Assembly (NCBI GenBank): GCA_039602395.1
Contig: JBCNJP010000027.1
Span: 34,171,841-34,235,840, forward strand
Direction: 5' to 3'
Length of the DNA stretch: 64,000 nucleotides
Origin: Deinandra increscens subsp. villosa
Taxonomy: Eukaryota > Streptophyta > Magnoliopsida > Asterales > Asteraceae
Shown: in pieces, positions 21,975 through 34,384 of the stretch
Numbering within the stretch: the first letter of the stretch is position 1
How the letters are laid out: each line of letters starts with the position of its first letter
Notes under the pieces: generated by a model
What the model saw: the letters and a program-made list of their open reading frames with translations, nothing else
What the model was told of the DNA's origin: nothing
The model's database searches: none
Made by a program: the position numbers and the translations under genes

Positions 21975-22888
21975 TGATATGCTAAGGTCTGAATTTGACA
22001 TGAAAGACTTAGGAGAAGCTAAGAGAATTTTTCGAATATAGATTACTAGAAATAGGAAATAAAAGGTGTTGAAATTGTCTCAGTCTGCCTATATCAAGAA
22101 AATTTTGAACAATTTTTATATGGAGATGTGTACGTTGGTTAAGACATCTTTTGCCTATCATTTTAAGTTGTCTAGTATGGATTCTCCTTCATCAGTAGCA
22201 GATATTGAAGCTATGAGTCATGTTCCATATGCCCAAGTAGTAGGAAGTTTGATGTTCCTCATGGTATGCACATAGCCAGATTTGAGTTTTGGAGTGAGTG
22301 TGGTTAGTAGGTACTTGTCAAACCCAAGGAGGAATCACTGGGGTGTTGTTAAATGGTTACTAAGATATTTGGCAGGGACCCAAGATGTTGGTATTTGGTT
22401 TGGAAAAGGAAAAAATTGAAATGGACAGGGTTCTTGGTTATGTTAATTCAGACTAGGCCAAAGATCCTGACAGGTTCAGGTCAGTCACAGGTTATGCATT
22501 CATGCTATGTGGAAATTTGGTGAGTTGGAGAGCTTCATTGTAAGATGTTCTAGCTCTGTCTGGTACTGAAGCAGAATATATGACACTTACTAAAGTAGTT
22601 AAGGAGAGTTTGTGGTTAACAGGCTTTGTTAGAGAGCTGGGATGTCAAGTAGAGGAGTCTAAGGTCTACTGTGATAATCAAGCGGCAATAGCAGTGTCAA
22701 AGGATGGAGTATTTCATGAAAGAACCAAACATATAAATGTAAGGTTTCATTTCATTAGAGATATAGTAAATGAAAGAGATGTGATTTTGGAGTATGTAAG
22801 CACACATGAGAACTATGTAAATGTTTTCACGAAGGCACTACCTGGATCAAAATTTGAGAAATGTTTAAATTTGATGGGCATTGGCTAA
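21975..22888 (+). pseudogene. Ty1/copia pol fragment (reverse transcriptase C-terminus and RNase H), dead
   Basis: Conceptual translation gives copia landmarks in order: a LxSEFDMKDLGEAK block near 21979, YIKKIL, PYAQVVGSLMF, then DLSFGVSVVSRYLSNP, TGYAFMLCGNLVSWRA, GTEAEYM, and in RNase H VYCDNQAAIAVSKDGVFHERTKHI with FTKALP near the end. Several in-frame stops (for example at about 22040, 22273 and 22455) and the missing gag, integrase and most of the reverse transcriptase show it is a relic. The last 102 codons (22580-22888) are still open, which is probably chance survival. Confidence 0.9.
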
Positions 22889-23623
22889 TACATCAGTGAG
22901 TTAATGACATTGCATTTGGTAACATCATGATTATCAAGTCAATTTGTCCTCTGTTATCAGATGATAATTGCTAGTGTGATTGTTTTGATTTGTTGATGTA
23001 TACTGCTAGTGTCTCTTATGGCTCAAATGGTTAAATCTTGTTAACTATCGGCTTAAAGGTGAAGAATTGTGAAAATTAAGTCGGAGTCAACGTTGTCAAC
23101 TCGAAGTTCAGGCGCCTAATGTGTGTTTCTGAAAGTGCAGGGGTGCTCAGTGACAAGTTTACTTAATGTTTAAATAAGCTTGTTAATCCAAGTGTTAATA
23201 TAGCCGTTAAGGTTGGTTAGGTCAGCTGAGTTTCAGATCATGTATATAGATCTTGTAATGGTTGGTTTCGAGTTGTATTCGTGATCGAATTCTGTAATAA
23301 CAAATCATTTGAGTTGAATTTCGTTCTTGATTCAAATTTGTTCTTTGTTTTCTTCATAGAGATGACTCAGTTTAGTCACGTGGTGGACTCGGCACATTTT
23401 ATAACATAGATTATTATAATTATTTTTCTTTTTAAATTTTTAGATGTCACCAATTTGAAAAAACAACTTTACCCAACAAAACAAAGATAACGGACTAAAC
23501 AAGAAAACACTTTTAAAGAACTCGATGTTTATTTTTAGTTAATTTTTCCTAAGTATGGTACTAATTAAATAGATCATGTTTTAACTAAAATACCCATTTA
23601 GAAGATTTATAAAAATAGCCGTT

Positions 23624-23654
<31 letters not shown>

Positions 23655-23937
23655 AAAAAAAAGAAGAGTTATAAAGATATGATTTACATATAAAGCAAAA
23701 TCTTTGTATCATAAAATGACTTAATACACGGATATAATGCCCCAAAGATATAAAGCAAAATCTTTGTATCATATATGAAAAATAAAATAAAAGAATGATC
23801 TTCCAAAATAAAAAGATAATTACTATTATTAATTTATGCATTCAATAACCGTAGTTTAAAAATTTAACCGAATCATACCATTTAATTATAAAGCCTAACG
23901 TAATCTTTAGCAATTAATTATAACCCTCAAAGCATGC
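22889..23937. other. Intergenic; likely 3' remainder of the copia relic, then A-rich DNA
   Basis: About 22889-23390 may hold the decayed 3' end of the copia element, but I could not find LTR ends. 23629-23665 is an A-run with a G about every ten bases. A direct repeat of about 25 bp (containing AAAGCAAAATCTTTGTATCA) occurs near 23692 and 23751. No gene seen. Confidence 0.5.
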
Positions 23938-23945
23938 TATAAAAG
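23938..23945 (+). promoter_or_regulatory. TATA box of the defensin-like gene
   Basis: TATAAAAG lies 81 bp upstream of the ATG at 24019, with a short A/C-rich leader in between, a typical plant core promoter layout. Confidence 0.7.
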
Positions 23946-24018
23946 CACAACATTTTAAGCAAAACTTTTCATTTCATTCTTAGCACTAAACTTGAACATA
24001 AATCAGCAAAACTCAAAG

Positions 24019-24103
24019 ATGAAGCTTATTATAAGCATGCTTATTACTCTTTTACTAGTCATCACAACTTCTGCACGAATAGGTGAGTTTAAATGCATGT
24101 CTT

Positions 24104-24169
<66 letters not shown>

Positions 24170-24461
24170 ATGCTTTCTATAAAAATGTTTTGTAGATTAA
24201 TTTCATTTTCTTAACATATATAAATTTTGGAATTTTGAATACTGATATTGGTACTGGTACGTTGTTGTAGGTGAGTTTAGTAATGAAGGTGTGGAGAGCA
24301 AGATTAACATAAATCGACCAGAATGTACCGAACTTGAATTGTTGCCCGGGGGTCAATGTAACCACGGAAAATGTCTTAAGTTGTGTAAGAATTTACACGG
24401 AAAGGACGCTTGGGGAGAATGCGCGGATTCAACAGAGTGTGAATGTCATTGGTGGTGTTAG
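24019..24461 (+). CDS. Defensin-like secreted cysteine-rich peptide (84 aa, two exons)
   Basis: Exons 24019-24082 and 24271-24461 join in phase 1 to give 84 residues. Residues 1-19 or so are a clear secretion signal (MKLIISMLITLLLVITTSA). The mature part has eight cysteines at 40, 51, 56, 60, 72, 78, 80 and 84, spaced X10, X4, X3, X11, X5, X1, X3. The C-X3-C plus C-X-C pair is the signature of the cysteine-stabilised alpha-beta fold of plant defensin-like proteins. The intron after the signal peptide is also the family norm. Such peptides act outside the cell in defence or in reproductive signalling; which applies here is unknown. The intron carries a long TA repeat (24108-24166), and both splice junctions sit in the same 12-bp sequence. 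A TATA box lies at 23938. Confidence 0.88.
24108..24166. repeat. TA microsatellite in the defensin-like gene intron
   Basis: About 29 TA/AT units within the only intron of the peptide gene. Confidence 0.92.
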
Positions 24462-26069
24462 TAGAACCTTTCGCATGATCATGTTTAAGAAAATTGTTCA
24501 ATCGATATTTCATTATTATCGAAATAATGGTTTATGTTTGTTAAAAAAATAAAATAAAAATACAACTACATTTTGTGATGGGTGTTAATTATATGTATTA
24601 TATTTGTTAAATAATATATAATTGAAGAACTGAAATTGACAAATGAAATTATATTTTGTAATGGGTATTAGTTTTGAACTTTACTAGCAAGATATATTTT
24701 ATAAGCCGTTAAAAAAATATATATTTTATAGAAGAGATACAAAACATGTTCACAGTTTCATTATGAAATAATTTCAGATCGTCAAAATTTATATGTAACG
24801 AATGAGAAGATTGAAAAGTCAAATTTAAGCTTTAGATAAGGTTGTGTTTGGCGCGCCATAAGCTAGCTTATAAGCTAGCTTATAAGCTAGCTTATCAGCT
24901 AGCTTATCAGCTAGCTTATAAGCTAGCTTTTTGACGTTACCAAACGGGGCTTTTTTAATAAGCTAGCTTAAACATAGGTTCTAATTTGTGAAACTTTAAC
25001 TCCTACTTGAATTTTCGGGTATCCTTTGGGTTGTCAATTTGGCTTTTCTTATGGTAGGGTATAGTTTAGGCAAAAAAAAATTGATAAACTTTTATTTTTT
25101 GCTATGACTTGGTATGTATGAATATTAAATAGTTTGGAGTTAAAATCTTCTGTATTTTATTGTATTTTACCATGCACGACTCTCATTTAGTGTCATCAGT
25201 AAAATTAGAAATATCGGTGGTTTGGTTTTGAAGACACAAACGTTGGCAAAAAAAGCGGTTCTCATGAAATATTTGAAAATCATAAAAAAGTTGGTCACAA
25301 TAAAAATAAAAATAAGCGTTAACAAACACGAAAGCAAATCTTAAAAGATTATATAACCAAAAGAAAAATCTACGACCTACGTAAACGGTAAAACGGAAAA
25401 ATATACAAGAAAGGTTTGAAATAATTAAAATTAAAGTTGAGACACAAATTTCTTACAATCATTATCTATAAAAACCCAACTTTAAAAAAAATGTTCCAAC
25501 ATAGAAAGAAGACTATGTAATTGATTTTTATATTTGGAAAAATATATTACCGATGATATTAGGAAGGAAAATATATAAATGTTAATAAGGTTAAAATATG
25601 TGATATACTCATATACCTTTTAAAATGAGAAAATACATAGATGACTTTTTGACTTAAAAATATGCAATTAAAAGTTTAGAAATATTATTAAAAAAAACTC
25701 CTTTACATAATATGCCCAATTACATTTTTTCACAAAATTTTAACTTACTGATTTATACACTTCAAAATTCATAATTAGTTATTTACCCATCAAATGAGAA
25801 TAACAGATACTAGATTTACACCAATAAGTGTTTAATTGAGTTTTTTTTATTTCAAACTATAATATATTCCAGAACTTCGAACGTGAGTTGCTAAAATACG
25901 TACTTAAATGTTTTATTTATATTGTAATAAAATCTGTTTAAAACTGATCTACAAGAGAGTTCACTTTTTTAATTTGGTTTAAGTTCATTCTATGAACCAC
26001 TAACCCCGAGCACTTTTTTTAAACGGGGAACATACCTCCTCCCCTACAATCCTCCTAATGTCAGACCTA
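24462..26069. other. Intergenic, one structured repeat
   Basis: AT-rich sequence with no gene seen apart from the palindromic array at 24859-24930. Confidence 0.6.
24841..24972. repeat. 12-bp palindromic array, six GCTAGC cores, MITE-like flanks
   Basis: At 24859-24930 the unit TAAGCTAGCTTA (or TCAGCTAGCTTA) repeats with period 12, giving six GCTAGC cores; a seventh lies at 24961. The flanks GTGTTTGGCGCGCC (24844) and ACCAAACGGGGC (24939) are an imperfect inverted pair of the kind seen at ends of small hAT-like elements. Confidence 0.7.
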
Positions 26070-26446
26070 GGTCATGTTTGGATAACCATTAGAAAACAAC
26101 TTAATGGCTTATAATATTGTTTGGATAGACCAAAAGCACTTTTCAAAATGACTTTTGAAGAGGAGTAAAAATGAGATTTTTTAAAGCATCAAAAACTTGG
26201 CTTTTAAAACTCCATTTGACTTTTAGACAATAAAATTACTATACTACCCCACAATAACCCATGACCTACCTAATTTATATATAAAGAATGTCTTTTTTGG
26301 TCATTTTACACATATAAGCTACTTTTCACACCAAAAAGCTAATCCAAACATTTTTTTGAAAACTCATTTTCAAAAAGTAATAAGCTAATAAGCACTTTTA
26401 CTCAAAGATACTTTTGAACTAAAATAAGCACTCCCAAACATACCCC
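26070..26446. mobile_element. MITE-like element
   Basis: The ends GGTCATGTTTGG (26070) and CCAAACATACCCC (to 26445) form an imperfect inverted pair. The interior repeats AAAAGCACTTTT / AATAAGCAC motifs in both directions, typical of a common plant hAT-like miniature element. A related short copy is at 60177-60311. Confidence 0.55.
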
Positions 26447-26718
26447 TAAAATTGCACTACTTGATAAAAACCTGGAGTTACTAATACTCACCTCATAAGA
26501 ACTAGTCCTAGCCAGTGTGGCTGCAGTGATAGATTCATAAATAGGCTGCTTATCCCGCCTGCTGCCGGTCCAAATTTACCTGAAAAAAGCAAATGGCAAG
26601 ACTACGCAAGCAAAATAATACAACAGGAAAAGTTTTATTAATCAAGAAGCAAGGATAATAAGATAGAAAAAGGAAGCCAGGGAACGGCATTTCAGAAGCA
26701 CAAATATAAAAAATTGTC

Positions 26719-29700
26719 TCAATGTGTACTTTCAGGAGAATGGTGATGTATCCGATTTAGATTAACTGACCCAAACTCAACTGACTCTGTTGGCATCACT
26801 GCCACCTCAGCAGTTGACACATCAGATAATACAGATGAATTACCACCACCACCATTCCTGTCATCATTAGCTTTATCTTCAACCTTACAAGGTAATAAGC
26901 CACCAGAAGCAGCAGATGGTGCAAGACTCTCCTTGACTTCAGCCACGGTTGACTCGGTTATTTCCTCTTGCTTTACAACAGCATGATCTGCCTTCATATC
27001 CGTTGCTTCCTTGGGTTTATTTGGTGGTTCATCATTTCCTTTACTAACCTCCATAACTGTGTCCTCAGCAGCAGTCACCTCCCCTGCTGGTTTGCCGTCA
27101 TCATCTGAACCACCTTTCTGTTTATTAACCTCCATATCCATTGCCTCCTCAGGTTTATTTGGTGGTTCACCACCTCTCTTTGAATGGAACTCTTCTTTTT
27201 GATTCTTGTACAGAGACATCGCTTTCTGAAAAGCAAAATAACAATTTATTCTCAAATAGAACACCACAGCTAATAAAATGTCATCAAAGCACATTCCTTA
27301 TTTTAGTATTTGCCATTGCTTCAACAATGAGACAGAAAATTTTAAAAATGTTTTCTTTAAAAAAAAAAAACTCATGCTTATGAGATACACAAGAAAATAC
27401 ACAAGAAATATTAAAGGTGGAAAAGTGGGCCCACTGAATTATTTCGATGTCAGTTTGCGTTGTTTTTCATCAAACGTGTAAAAAAATTTAAAATACCTAT
27501 ACGGGTGGGTCAAATGAATTGAAAGTCGCCAAGAGTTCATTTTTATGTATAAAACATTTATTATTAAAAAAACTAAGCAAAGTATTTTAAAGCATAGACA
27601 ATGAAGTGTTTACAAGTCAACCTGATCCAATACATTTCAACCCATACTGAATGATAACCCTTATAGACCCCCACTATCCAACCCGTTCATCTTGCCCTCT
27701 CCAAAACAAGTAAAGAAGCGGACACTAAGAAACAAACCTGAAAAACAGAATCATCTATGGCAGTAAAAAGTGAAGCGCTGTCGGTAACATTGACTTCTAA
27801 ACACTCCTGTTACATACAAGGGAAAAGAATTAAGTAGATGCATTTAACTGGAAAGAGGAAATTAGTCACCAAAAGAGAAACTGCATCCTGTATTTACAAA
27901 AAAAATCATCTTTACCTCTAAATATAAAATCTTGCAGTCAAGTTCAACAGGTTGATTAAAATCTTCCTGATCCAAATCCATAATGCTTGTGCACTGGTCA
28001 TAAAGCTCAGGTTGAGTAAGATCTTTAGATACATCAACCCTAGAAAGATAAGCTTGGGTGATGATAGCCTTGTTTTCCTCCTTAACAACCTCAAAAGTTT
28101 TAGGGCTTCCAGTTCGTTTCGGAGCATCAGTACCGTTTTTATCAAGATTCAAGGTCTCGGGCTGGATATCGAGTTGGTTCTGCTCACTCTCATCAGTCTG
28201 TCCCATCGAACCGGACAAGTTTTCACCATTTACTCGGTGACCCAAAATCTCATCTTTCTGTTGACCCAATTGCACATCCATGCTTGATCCAGCATTTTGA
28301 CCCTTCCACATCTCACCACCTTGGTCCCACCCTTGATTACTCAATTGGGATCTACGGTCCCAATCGAGCCTACCATATAAGTGAGTTTCATCACCAAATA
28401 CAGAATTATTTGCATCCCATCCATGCAAAGGAGGTGGGACTGATTCATCCCCTTGATTCCTCCAACCGAGCGGTCTACCATGGTCAGTCGCATGATAAGG
28501 TAAACCAGGGTTAAGTTTCATTGGTGGTCTACCAAATAGTGGTGGTGGGAATTGCTGCATAAGTGGATGAAACATGGGTGGTGGAACATGCTGGAACGGA
28601 ATGTAACCACCAGTTGCCATTGGTGGAGTCCAATTCGAGATGTTTTTCCAATTACCTTGACTTTGAATTTGATTTTGACCTCTATTCATGTTTTGGTCAA
28701 CCATCCTACGGGGCCGAGCATTTGACTTACTTCTCTCATCTTCTGTAGAACCAAAAAACGGGCTATCAGAACCTGCTCTAAAGGTAGATGGGGATGGAGG
28801 TGGTAAAAGAGACTTTGAATTACCAGACAAATGGGAATTTCTAGAGTACGGTGACGAAACTGATAAGTTGTCATTATCAATTTGCGCCTCGTTCACCAAT
28901 TCCCCACTTCCTTTACCATCTTTAAAAGTATTTTTAGAACCACCATTACGTAGGCCCGGGCCCGATTCTTCAAGATCAATATTTTTACTAGCTTCAGATC
29001 TAACCAAATCCCTGCGTTCGTTGCTTGATGACAGGGATTTATCGACTTGCGGGGAAGAGCGGGATTCAAACCTCGTTCGTTTTTCACCCGATAAATCACC
29101 ACGCATGTAACTATCATCCTTCAATGTTACTTTCTTATCTGATTGCCCATGGGCAGAATTGTAATCTCTGCTCGAGTGAACATTATGTCGAGAACGATCA
29201 TCATAAGCATAATCCCGGTACTTGGTTTCTTCTTGCTTCGAAACCCTGGAAAATATTAACACATTCTTTATGATTCAGAAGTCAGAAAATAAAATTTTAG
29301 AGAAAGATAATAAAATCTACCGGTGATGATCTCTTGTTGAATAAGAGCTCCCGCTAGGGGAACTCCTGCGACGACTATGACTGGTGGTAACCTCCACATC
29401 AGCATTACGAGAACTGAGTCTTCCTCGTTCAGAACCCAAGTCGTCTTTAGCACTTGAGCTCTTTTCTATTTCAGATCGCTGTTCTTTCATACTACTACGG
29501 GATTTATAATCACTATGTTCATCTTTCTCATTACCTCTTCTCCTATCTTTATCATCCTTATATCTAGCTACTCGATCATCATAAACTGGGCTTGTATCCT
29601 GATGACCTGTCTTCCTATGGTACAAATCGGTGCCCACATTATCATCCCTCAAACGTTTGGCTTCAGGTACATCTTCATACCTGGAATCACGTGCTCTCTT

Positions 29701-32458
29701 CTCTTCCTTATATCTATAGTCTCTATCATCATCATCTTGCCTGTGTTTCCCGTCCCTGCTTCTTTCATCTTTATCACCGATATCAATATATTTATCATCT
29801 TTATATTTGGTTTCTTTATTTCCATCTTCACTATACTTATCTTCACGGTATTTATCGTCCCTGTGTTTGATATACCTTTCAGTTTCACCTCGGCGCTTAA
29901 CATCCCGATTTTTCTTATCACGTTCACGATCTTCCCGGTGTTTTTCGTCCTTTTGTCGGGTTTCTTTAATGTCTCCATGTTCTTCATTTTTATGCCTTTC
30001 GTCTTTAGAACTGTCATTTCTTGTAGACAATCGTCTATCTTCAGTTTCTTTTATGTCATCTTGATATTTATGTTTGTCACTAGAGGCTTCTCCTCTTCTT
30101 CTCATCCTCTTTTCAAGCTCTTTTTCTAGCTCAGGGTTTCTTAGCTCTTCTTCTATTGGCCATTCTGGTAGAAGATGAAAAAAAACAGCAAAAGATCAGA
30201 TAGCTAGTAATTCTAGTCATCTTTGTGATCCCAAACTTAAATGGCGTTAGCTGATTGTCAGATTTATTTTAGTGAATAAAAAAACTGTGTTTGTACACAG
30301 GCATAACTATAACACTCACTTGACACGGTACTCTCTTACAAAAATAGGCTTGTTCTAGAAGACAATATTGAAAGAAGTGCAATAATAAATCATAAGAAAA
30401 TTCTTGTTAAGAATTAAGATATAGCTACAACTCTATAATGTAAGCTTATCTAAGAGTCATGTATGATGGTTTTCATGAAACCAACTGTAAAATTTCCAGT
30501 CTTGAGTGTTGCCTCTAAAAAGAGTCCCCAAAATTGTTCTTGCTAAACAAAAACTCCAGGTACTTCGTTGAAATTTTCAATATGTTTATACGCCTTCAAG
30601 TCTACATCAAATCGATACAGCCACCATATATATTCAAATATAAATCTGTAACTCCATGAAGAGGACAAAAAGGATTTGTATATGATGTTTACTGGTCTTC
30701 TTAAGAGTTAAGACACCCAATGGGCTGCCATAAAGGCTGAAGTTAGGGGGGAATAATAATGAACAATCCAAAAATGGCTTGAATGTGAACAAAATTTACT
30801 GGTACTGTGTTGAAACTTTCAGTATGTTTGTACACCCTCAAGTCTCCATCAAACTAATACAGCCACCATATTATCTCAAAGATATATCAGTAACCCCATG
30901 AATAAGAAAAGGAACATAAAACAAGATTTGTATATGATGTTTATTGATCTTGCTAAGACTTAAGACACCCGAAGGGGTGTCATGAAGGCAGAAGTTAAGG
31001 GCCATAAAATTGAGCGTTCCAAAAATGGCTTCTATGTGAACAGGGATATGTATGAAGACATAGTATTGAACCTGAAAGTATGCAATGGCAGAAAAATGTT
31101 CCTTTATTACTGTATAGTTATCCAGGTTAAATGTTGAGTGATTATTCTTGTTACTTTAGTCATGGATAAAGCATAAAATCAGCATGGTATAAGCTCTCAG
31201 CCGGTGATACCTAGATGATTGATGAGACTAGGCAGTATGAAAATGTGAAGGTGGAGGTCTATATTGACCACATGGACATAAACTCTAGTTTGTTACTAGG
31301 AAAAGCTTAAATGAATAGTAAATATTTCTATCATTGATTATGAGTTGCATGACACGAAAAGATGGGAGAGACTGATGGTGATCCTATCCATAAAATAGTG
31401 CAGCTGCATTCAAGAATTATGCATTTTTGACGACCAGGGTTTGTGTGGATTTAATAACCCACTAAAAATCTGAACATCCATTTGTTGGGTCCCAAAATGA
31501 CAACACAATGATGGAGAACTACTAAATGATGATAATAGTATTGTCCACTTCTTACTTATTTTACTACCCATAGAATTACCAGTGACTAGATCATGATTGC
31601 AAGTCATTAATCAGCAGTCAGGCCTCACATACAATTCGATAACACTATAGCATCTTTGATAACTTAACAAACCAACAAACCATATGATACGCATATTGAT
31701 TGTAGAATTTATTGTACTGCACTCTTTTTTTATGAGTTTCCTACTATGGACTAGTGCGAAAAACATACCAAATAATAACATTTCTTACCAGTGATTTCTT
31801 TTCGTCTTTTGCTTGACTGAATTTCAACTTGCTTCGATGATGCCTCAGCCCCAAGCTTATCAGGGTGAACTTTCCTTCCCCTGTCAGACCCACGATCCTT
31901 ATCCTTTGATTCCTTGTGTTCTTTATGCTGACTACTCTCCTTTCTAGCAGATGCTTTCTCAGATTTTCTCTTCTCGCTTCTATGACCACTCCCACTTTTA
32001 CTTTCATCCTTCTCCAATACGACTAAACTCTCACTATCACCATCATGCCTCCTGCTGCTCTTGCTCTTCGATTCACCAACTTTTGGAAAATCCTTCGACT
32101 TCAATAACTCCTTATTCTCTATGTTTACGAGTAATCCTTTATCATCACTACTCCCACCATTCCATCTATCACTACCCCCGTGGCTCTTCTCTTCCCGGCG
32201 CTTCAAAGAAGTCAAATTCTCCTCTGATAAACCCCCATTCCCGTGAGTATTATACAGATCCTTGCTATGTTTCACTCTTTCTCCGGAAACTGAAGAATTT
32301 GCCGATATCTTAACCGGAACAACATCTTCCTTGCCACCATTACTACTCCTTTCCTTCACTTTCACATCTTCGTCGGAACCGGAGTACTCCCTCGCCGCCG
32401 CCTCTTTCGAACTATGCTTGCTTTGCTTGTGCGATTTGCTTCTCGAACTTCTCGGCAT
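26719..32458 (-). CDS. Large charged nuclear-type protein, copy A (1139 aa, five exons)
   Basis: Exons (high to low): 32458-31789, 30164-29321, 29245-27916, 27806-27738 and 27225-26719, all with GT-AG introns and 3420 bp in total. The start MPRSSRSKSHKQ was chosen over an in-frame ATG 18 codons upstream, because the short leader reads like 5' UTR. Residues 1-223 are rich in Ser, Lys and Glu. Exon 2 begins with a conserved block EWPIEEELRNPELEKELEKR and is then almost all Arg, Lys, Asp and Glu. Exon 3 holds a Pro-rich block (GYIPFQHVPPPMFHPLMQQF). The C-terminus is acidic with an internal EPPNKPEE repeat. This resembles an uncharacterised plant family (from memory the Arabidopsis At5g53440 type; unverified). 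No enzymatic motif; a nuclear RNA-related role is a guess from composition. The head-to-head paralogue starts at 34385. Confidence 0.85.
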
Positions 32459-32539
32459 GATAACTGAATGTAAAAACCGCTTCCAACAACGCCTCCAAAT
32501 TTCGACTTTCAAAACCCTAACTTCCTGCGCGAAATCGAC

Positions 32540-32825
32540 GTAGGTATAGCCGTCTACGCCAATTTAAAACCCTAATGACCGGACGGTGAGGTCCTCAATT
32601 CGGACCGCCGGCGAGGAATCAGATTGAATCCGATCGGGAAAATATCGACGGAGAGATGCAGAGGGGGCGAAGAAGGAGGAGCAAATGCGATTGGAATCTG
32701 GAAATTTTAGGGAGAGAAGGGAGGCGTTTTGTTATATCACAATTTACAAGTAAATGAATGGTATTTGAGGTAAACTCGATAATTACAGTGGAGGGACGAG
32801 AATACCCTTTGTAAACAAATTATTT
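32540..32825 (-). promoter_or_regulatory. Promoter/5' UTR of copy A, duplicated in copy B
   Basis: Read on the minus strand, this matches 34025-34320 closely, including the TAACAAAACGCCTCCC stretch, the CGCCGGCGGTCCGAATTGAG stretch and the GTAGACGGCTATACCTACG stretch. The duplication therefore carried the promoter, and similarity fades just beyond the outer limits. Confidence 0.7.
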
Positions 32826-33363
32826 ACCAAACTTGTCTAGTAAATACATCAACTTATCAAGTTAGTGATTGACCAAGACAACTTCCAGTTGAAATTTTTT
32901 AAATTTTTTTGTCAAAGATATGAACATATCTATTTCATGTAAAAAAATTATCCCCTTTTAAAGATATAAATCGTATGTTAAATCCGTAACGATTCTTGTT
33001 ATTCTTATCTTTGTTTATTATGTTTTAAGTTAGAAACTAGAGATAAATAAAATAACTAATCGAGTTTGATTAGTTGTTATCTAATTAGGACATGTTTTGG
33101 TAAGCATTTGAGATTAACTTATTGATATATTGGATTTTTAAAAAACCAATAAGTTAAAAAAATTGTTTGGGTACTGCAAAATCACTTTCTAAAAAAAATT
33201 TACTAAGCGTTTTTTTTTTTTTGCATAAAGGGGGTCTTTTTAACTTAGAGAATCACCATAAAAAAAATCGAAACAAAAATCGAATTTTTTAGCTTGGTTT
33301 TCATGGTTTTCCAAACTCGGAGAGGTTTTCATTTTATCCTTCCTATATATATATATATATATA

Positions 33364-33863
33364 NNNNNNNNNNNNNNNNNNNNNNNNNNNNNNNNNNNNN
33401 NNNNNNNNNNNNNNNNNNNNNNNNNNNNNNNNNNNNNNNNNNNNNNNNNNNNNNNNNNNNNNNNNNNNNNNNNNNNNNNNNNNNNNNNNNNNNNNNNNNN
33501 NNNNNNNNNNNNNNNNNNNNNNNNNNNNNNNNNNNNNNNNNNNNNNNNNNNNNNNNNNNNNNNNNNNNNNNNNNNNNNNNNNNNNNNNNNNNNNNNNNNN
33601 NNNNNNNNNNNNNNNNNNNNNNNNNNNNNNNNNNNNNNNNNNNNNNNNNNNNNNNNNNNNNNNNNNNNNNNNNNNNNNNNNNNNNNNNNNNNNNNNNNNN
33701 NNNNNNNNNNNNNNNNNNNNNNNNNNNNNNNNNNNNNNNNNNNNNNNNNNNNNNNNNNNNNNNNNNNNNNNNNNNNNNNNNNNNNNNNNNNNNNNNNNNN
33801 NNNNNNNNNNNNNNNNNNNNNNNNNNNNNNNNNNNNNNNNNNNNNNNNNNNNNNNNNNNNNNN
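33364..33863. other. Assembly gap (500 N) between the inverted gene copies
   Basis: A placeholder gap that begins directly after a TA run (33344-33363). It lies near the centre of the inverted duplication, a place where assemblers often break. Confidence 0.98.
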
Positions 33864-34024
33864 AATTTAATCTATCACTATACGAATGTGATAAAAAGAT
33901 CATTATCATAACGATTGAACATGTCATTATCAATATTGGTCACGTGACTAGAGGTCTAAAATTTATGAATCAATTGAGACTGAGAAGAGACGCTTTACCG
34001 GATGACAAATTGTTGGTGATAACG

Positions 34025-34320
34025 TTTATTTATAAAGGGTATTTTCGTCCCTTCACTACTCATTATCGAGTTTACCTCAAATACCATTCATTCACTTGTA
34101 AATTGTAATATAACAAAACGCCTCCCTCTTCTCCCTAAAATTTCCAGATTCCAATCGCATTTGCTCCTCCTTCGCCCCCTCTGAATCTCTCCGTCGATAT
34201 TTTTCCGGATCGGATTCAATCTGATTCCTCGCCGGCGGTCCGAATTGAGTACTTCACCGCCCGGTTATTAGGGTTTTGAATTGGCGTAGACGGCTATACC
34301 TACGTCGATTTCGCGCAGGA
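34025..34320 (+). promoter_or_regulatory. Promoter/5' UTR of copy B
   Basis: Mirror image of 32540-32825 with a few substitutions and small indels. Because both copies kept this block, both probably keep the ancestral promoter and fire away from each other. Confidence 0.7.
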
Positions 34321-34384
34321 AGTTAGGGTTTTGAAAGTCGAGTTTTGGAGGCGTTGTTGGAAGCGGTTTCTACATTCAGTTATC

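Noticed and set aside
24334..24552. 72-codon plus frame MNCCPGVNV...
   Set aside because: Shadow in another phase of exon 2 of the defensin-like gene; the correct phase has the signal peptide exon and the eight-cysteine pattern.
29317..30129. Long plus-strand frame of 204 codons rich in Ile and Phe, and its mirror at 36372-36917
   Set aside because: Antisense shadow of the Asp/Arg/Lys-rich exon 2 of the paralogous genes. GAT/AGA/AAA codons read backwards give ATC/TCT/TTT, hence the membrane-like composition.
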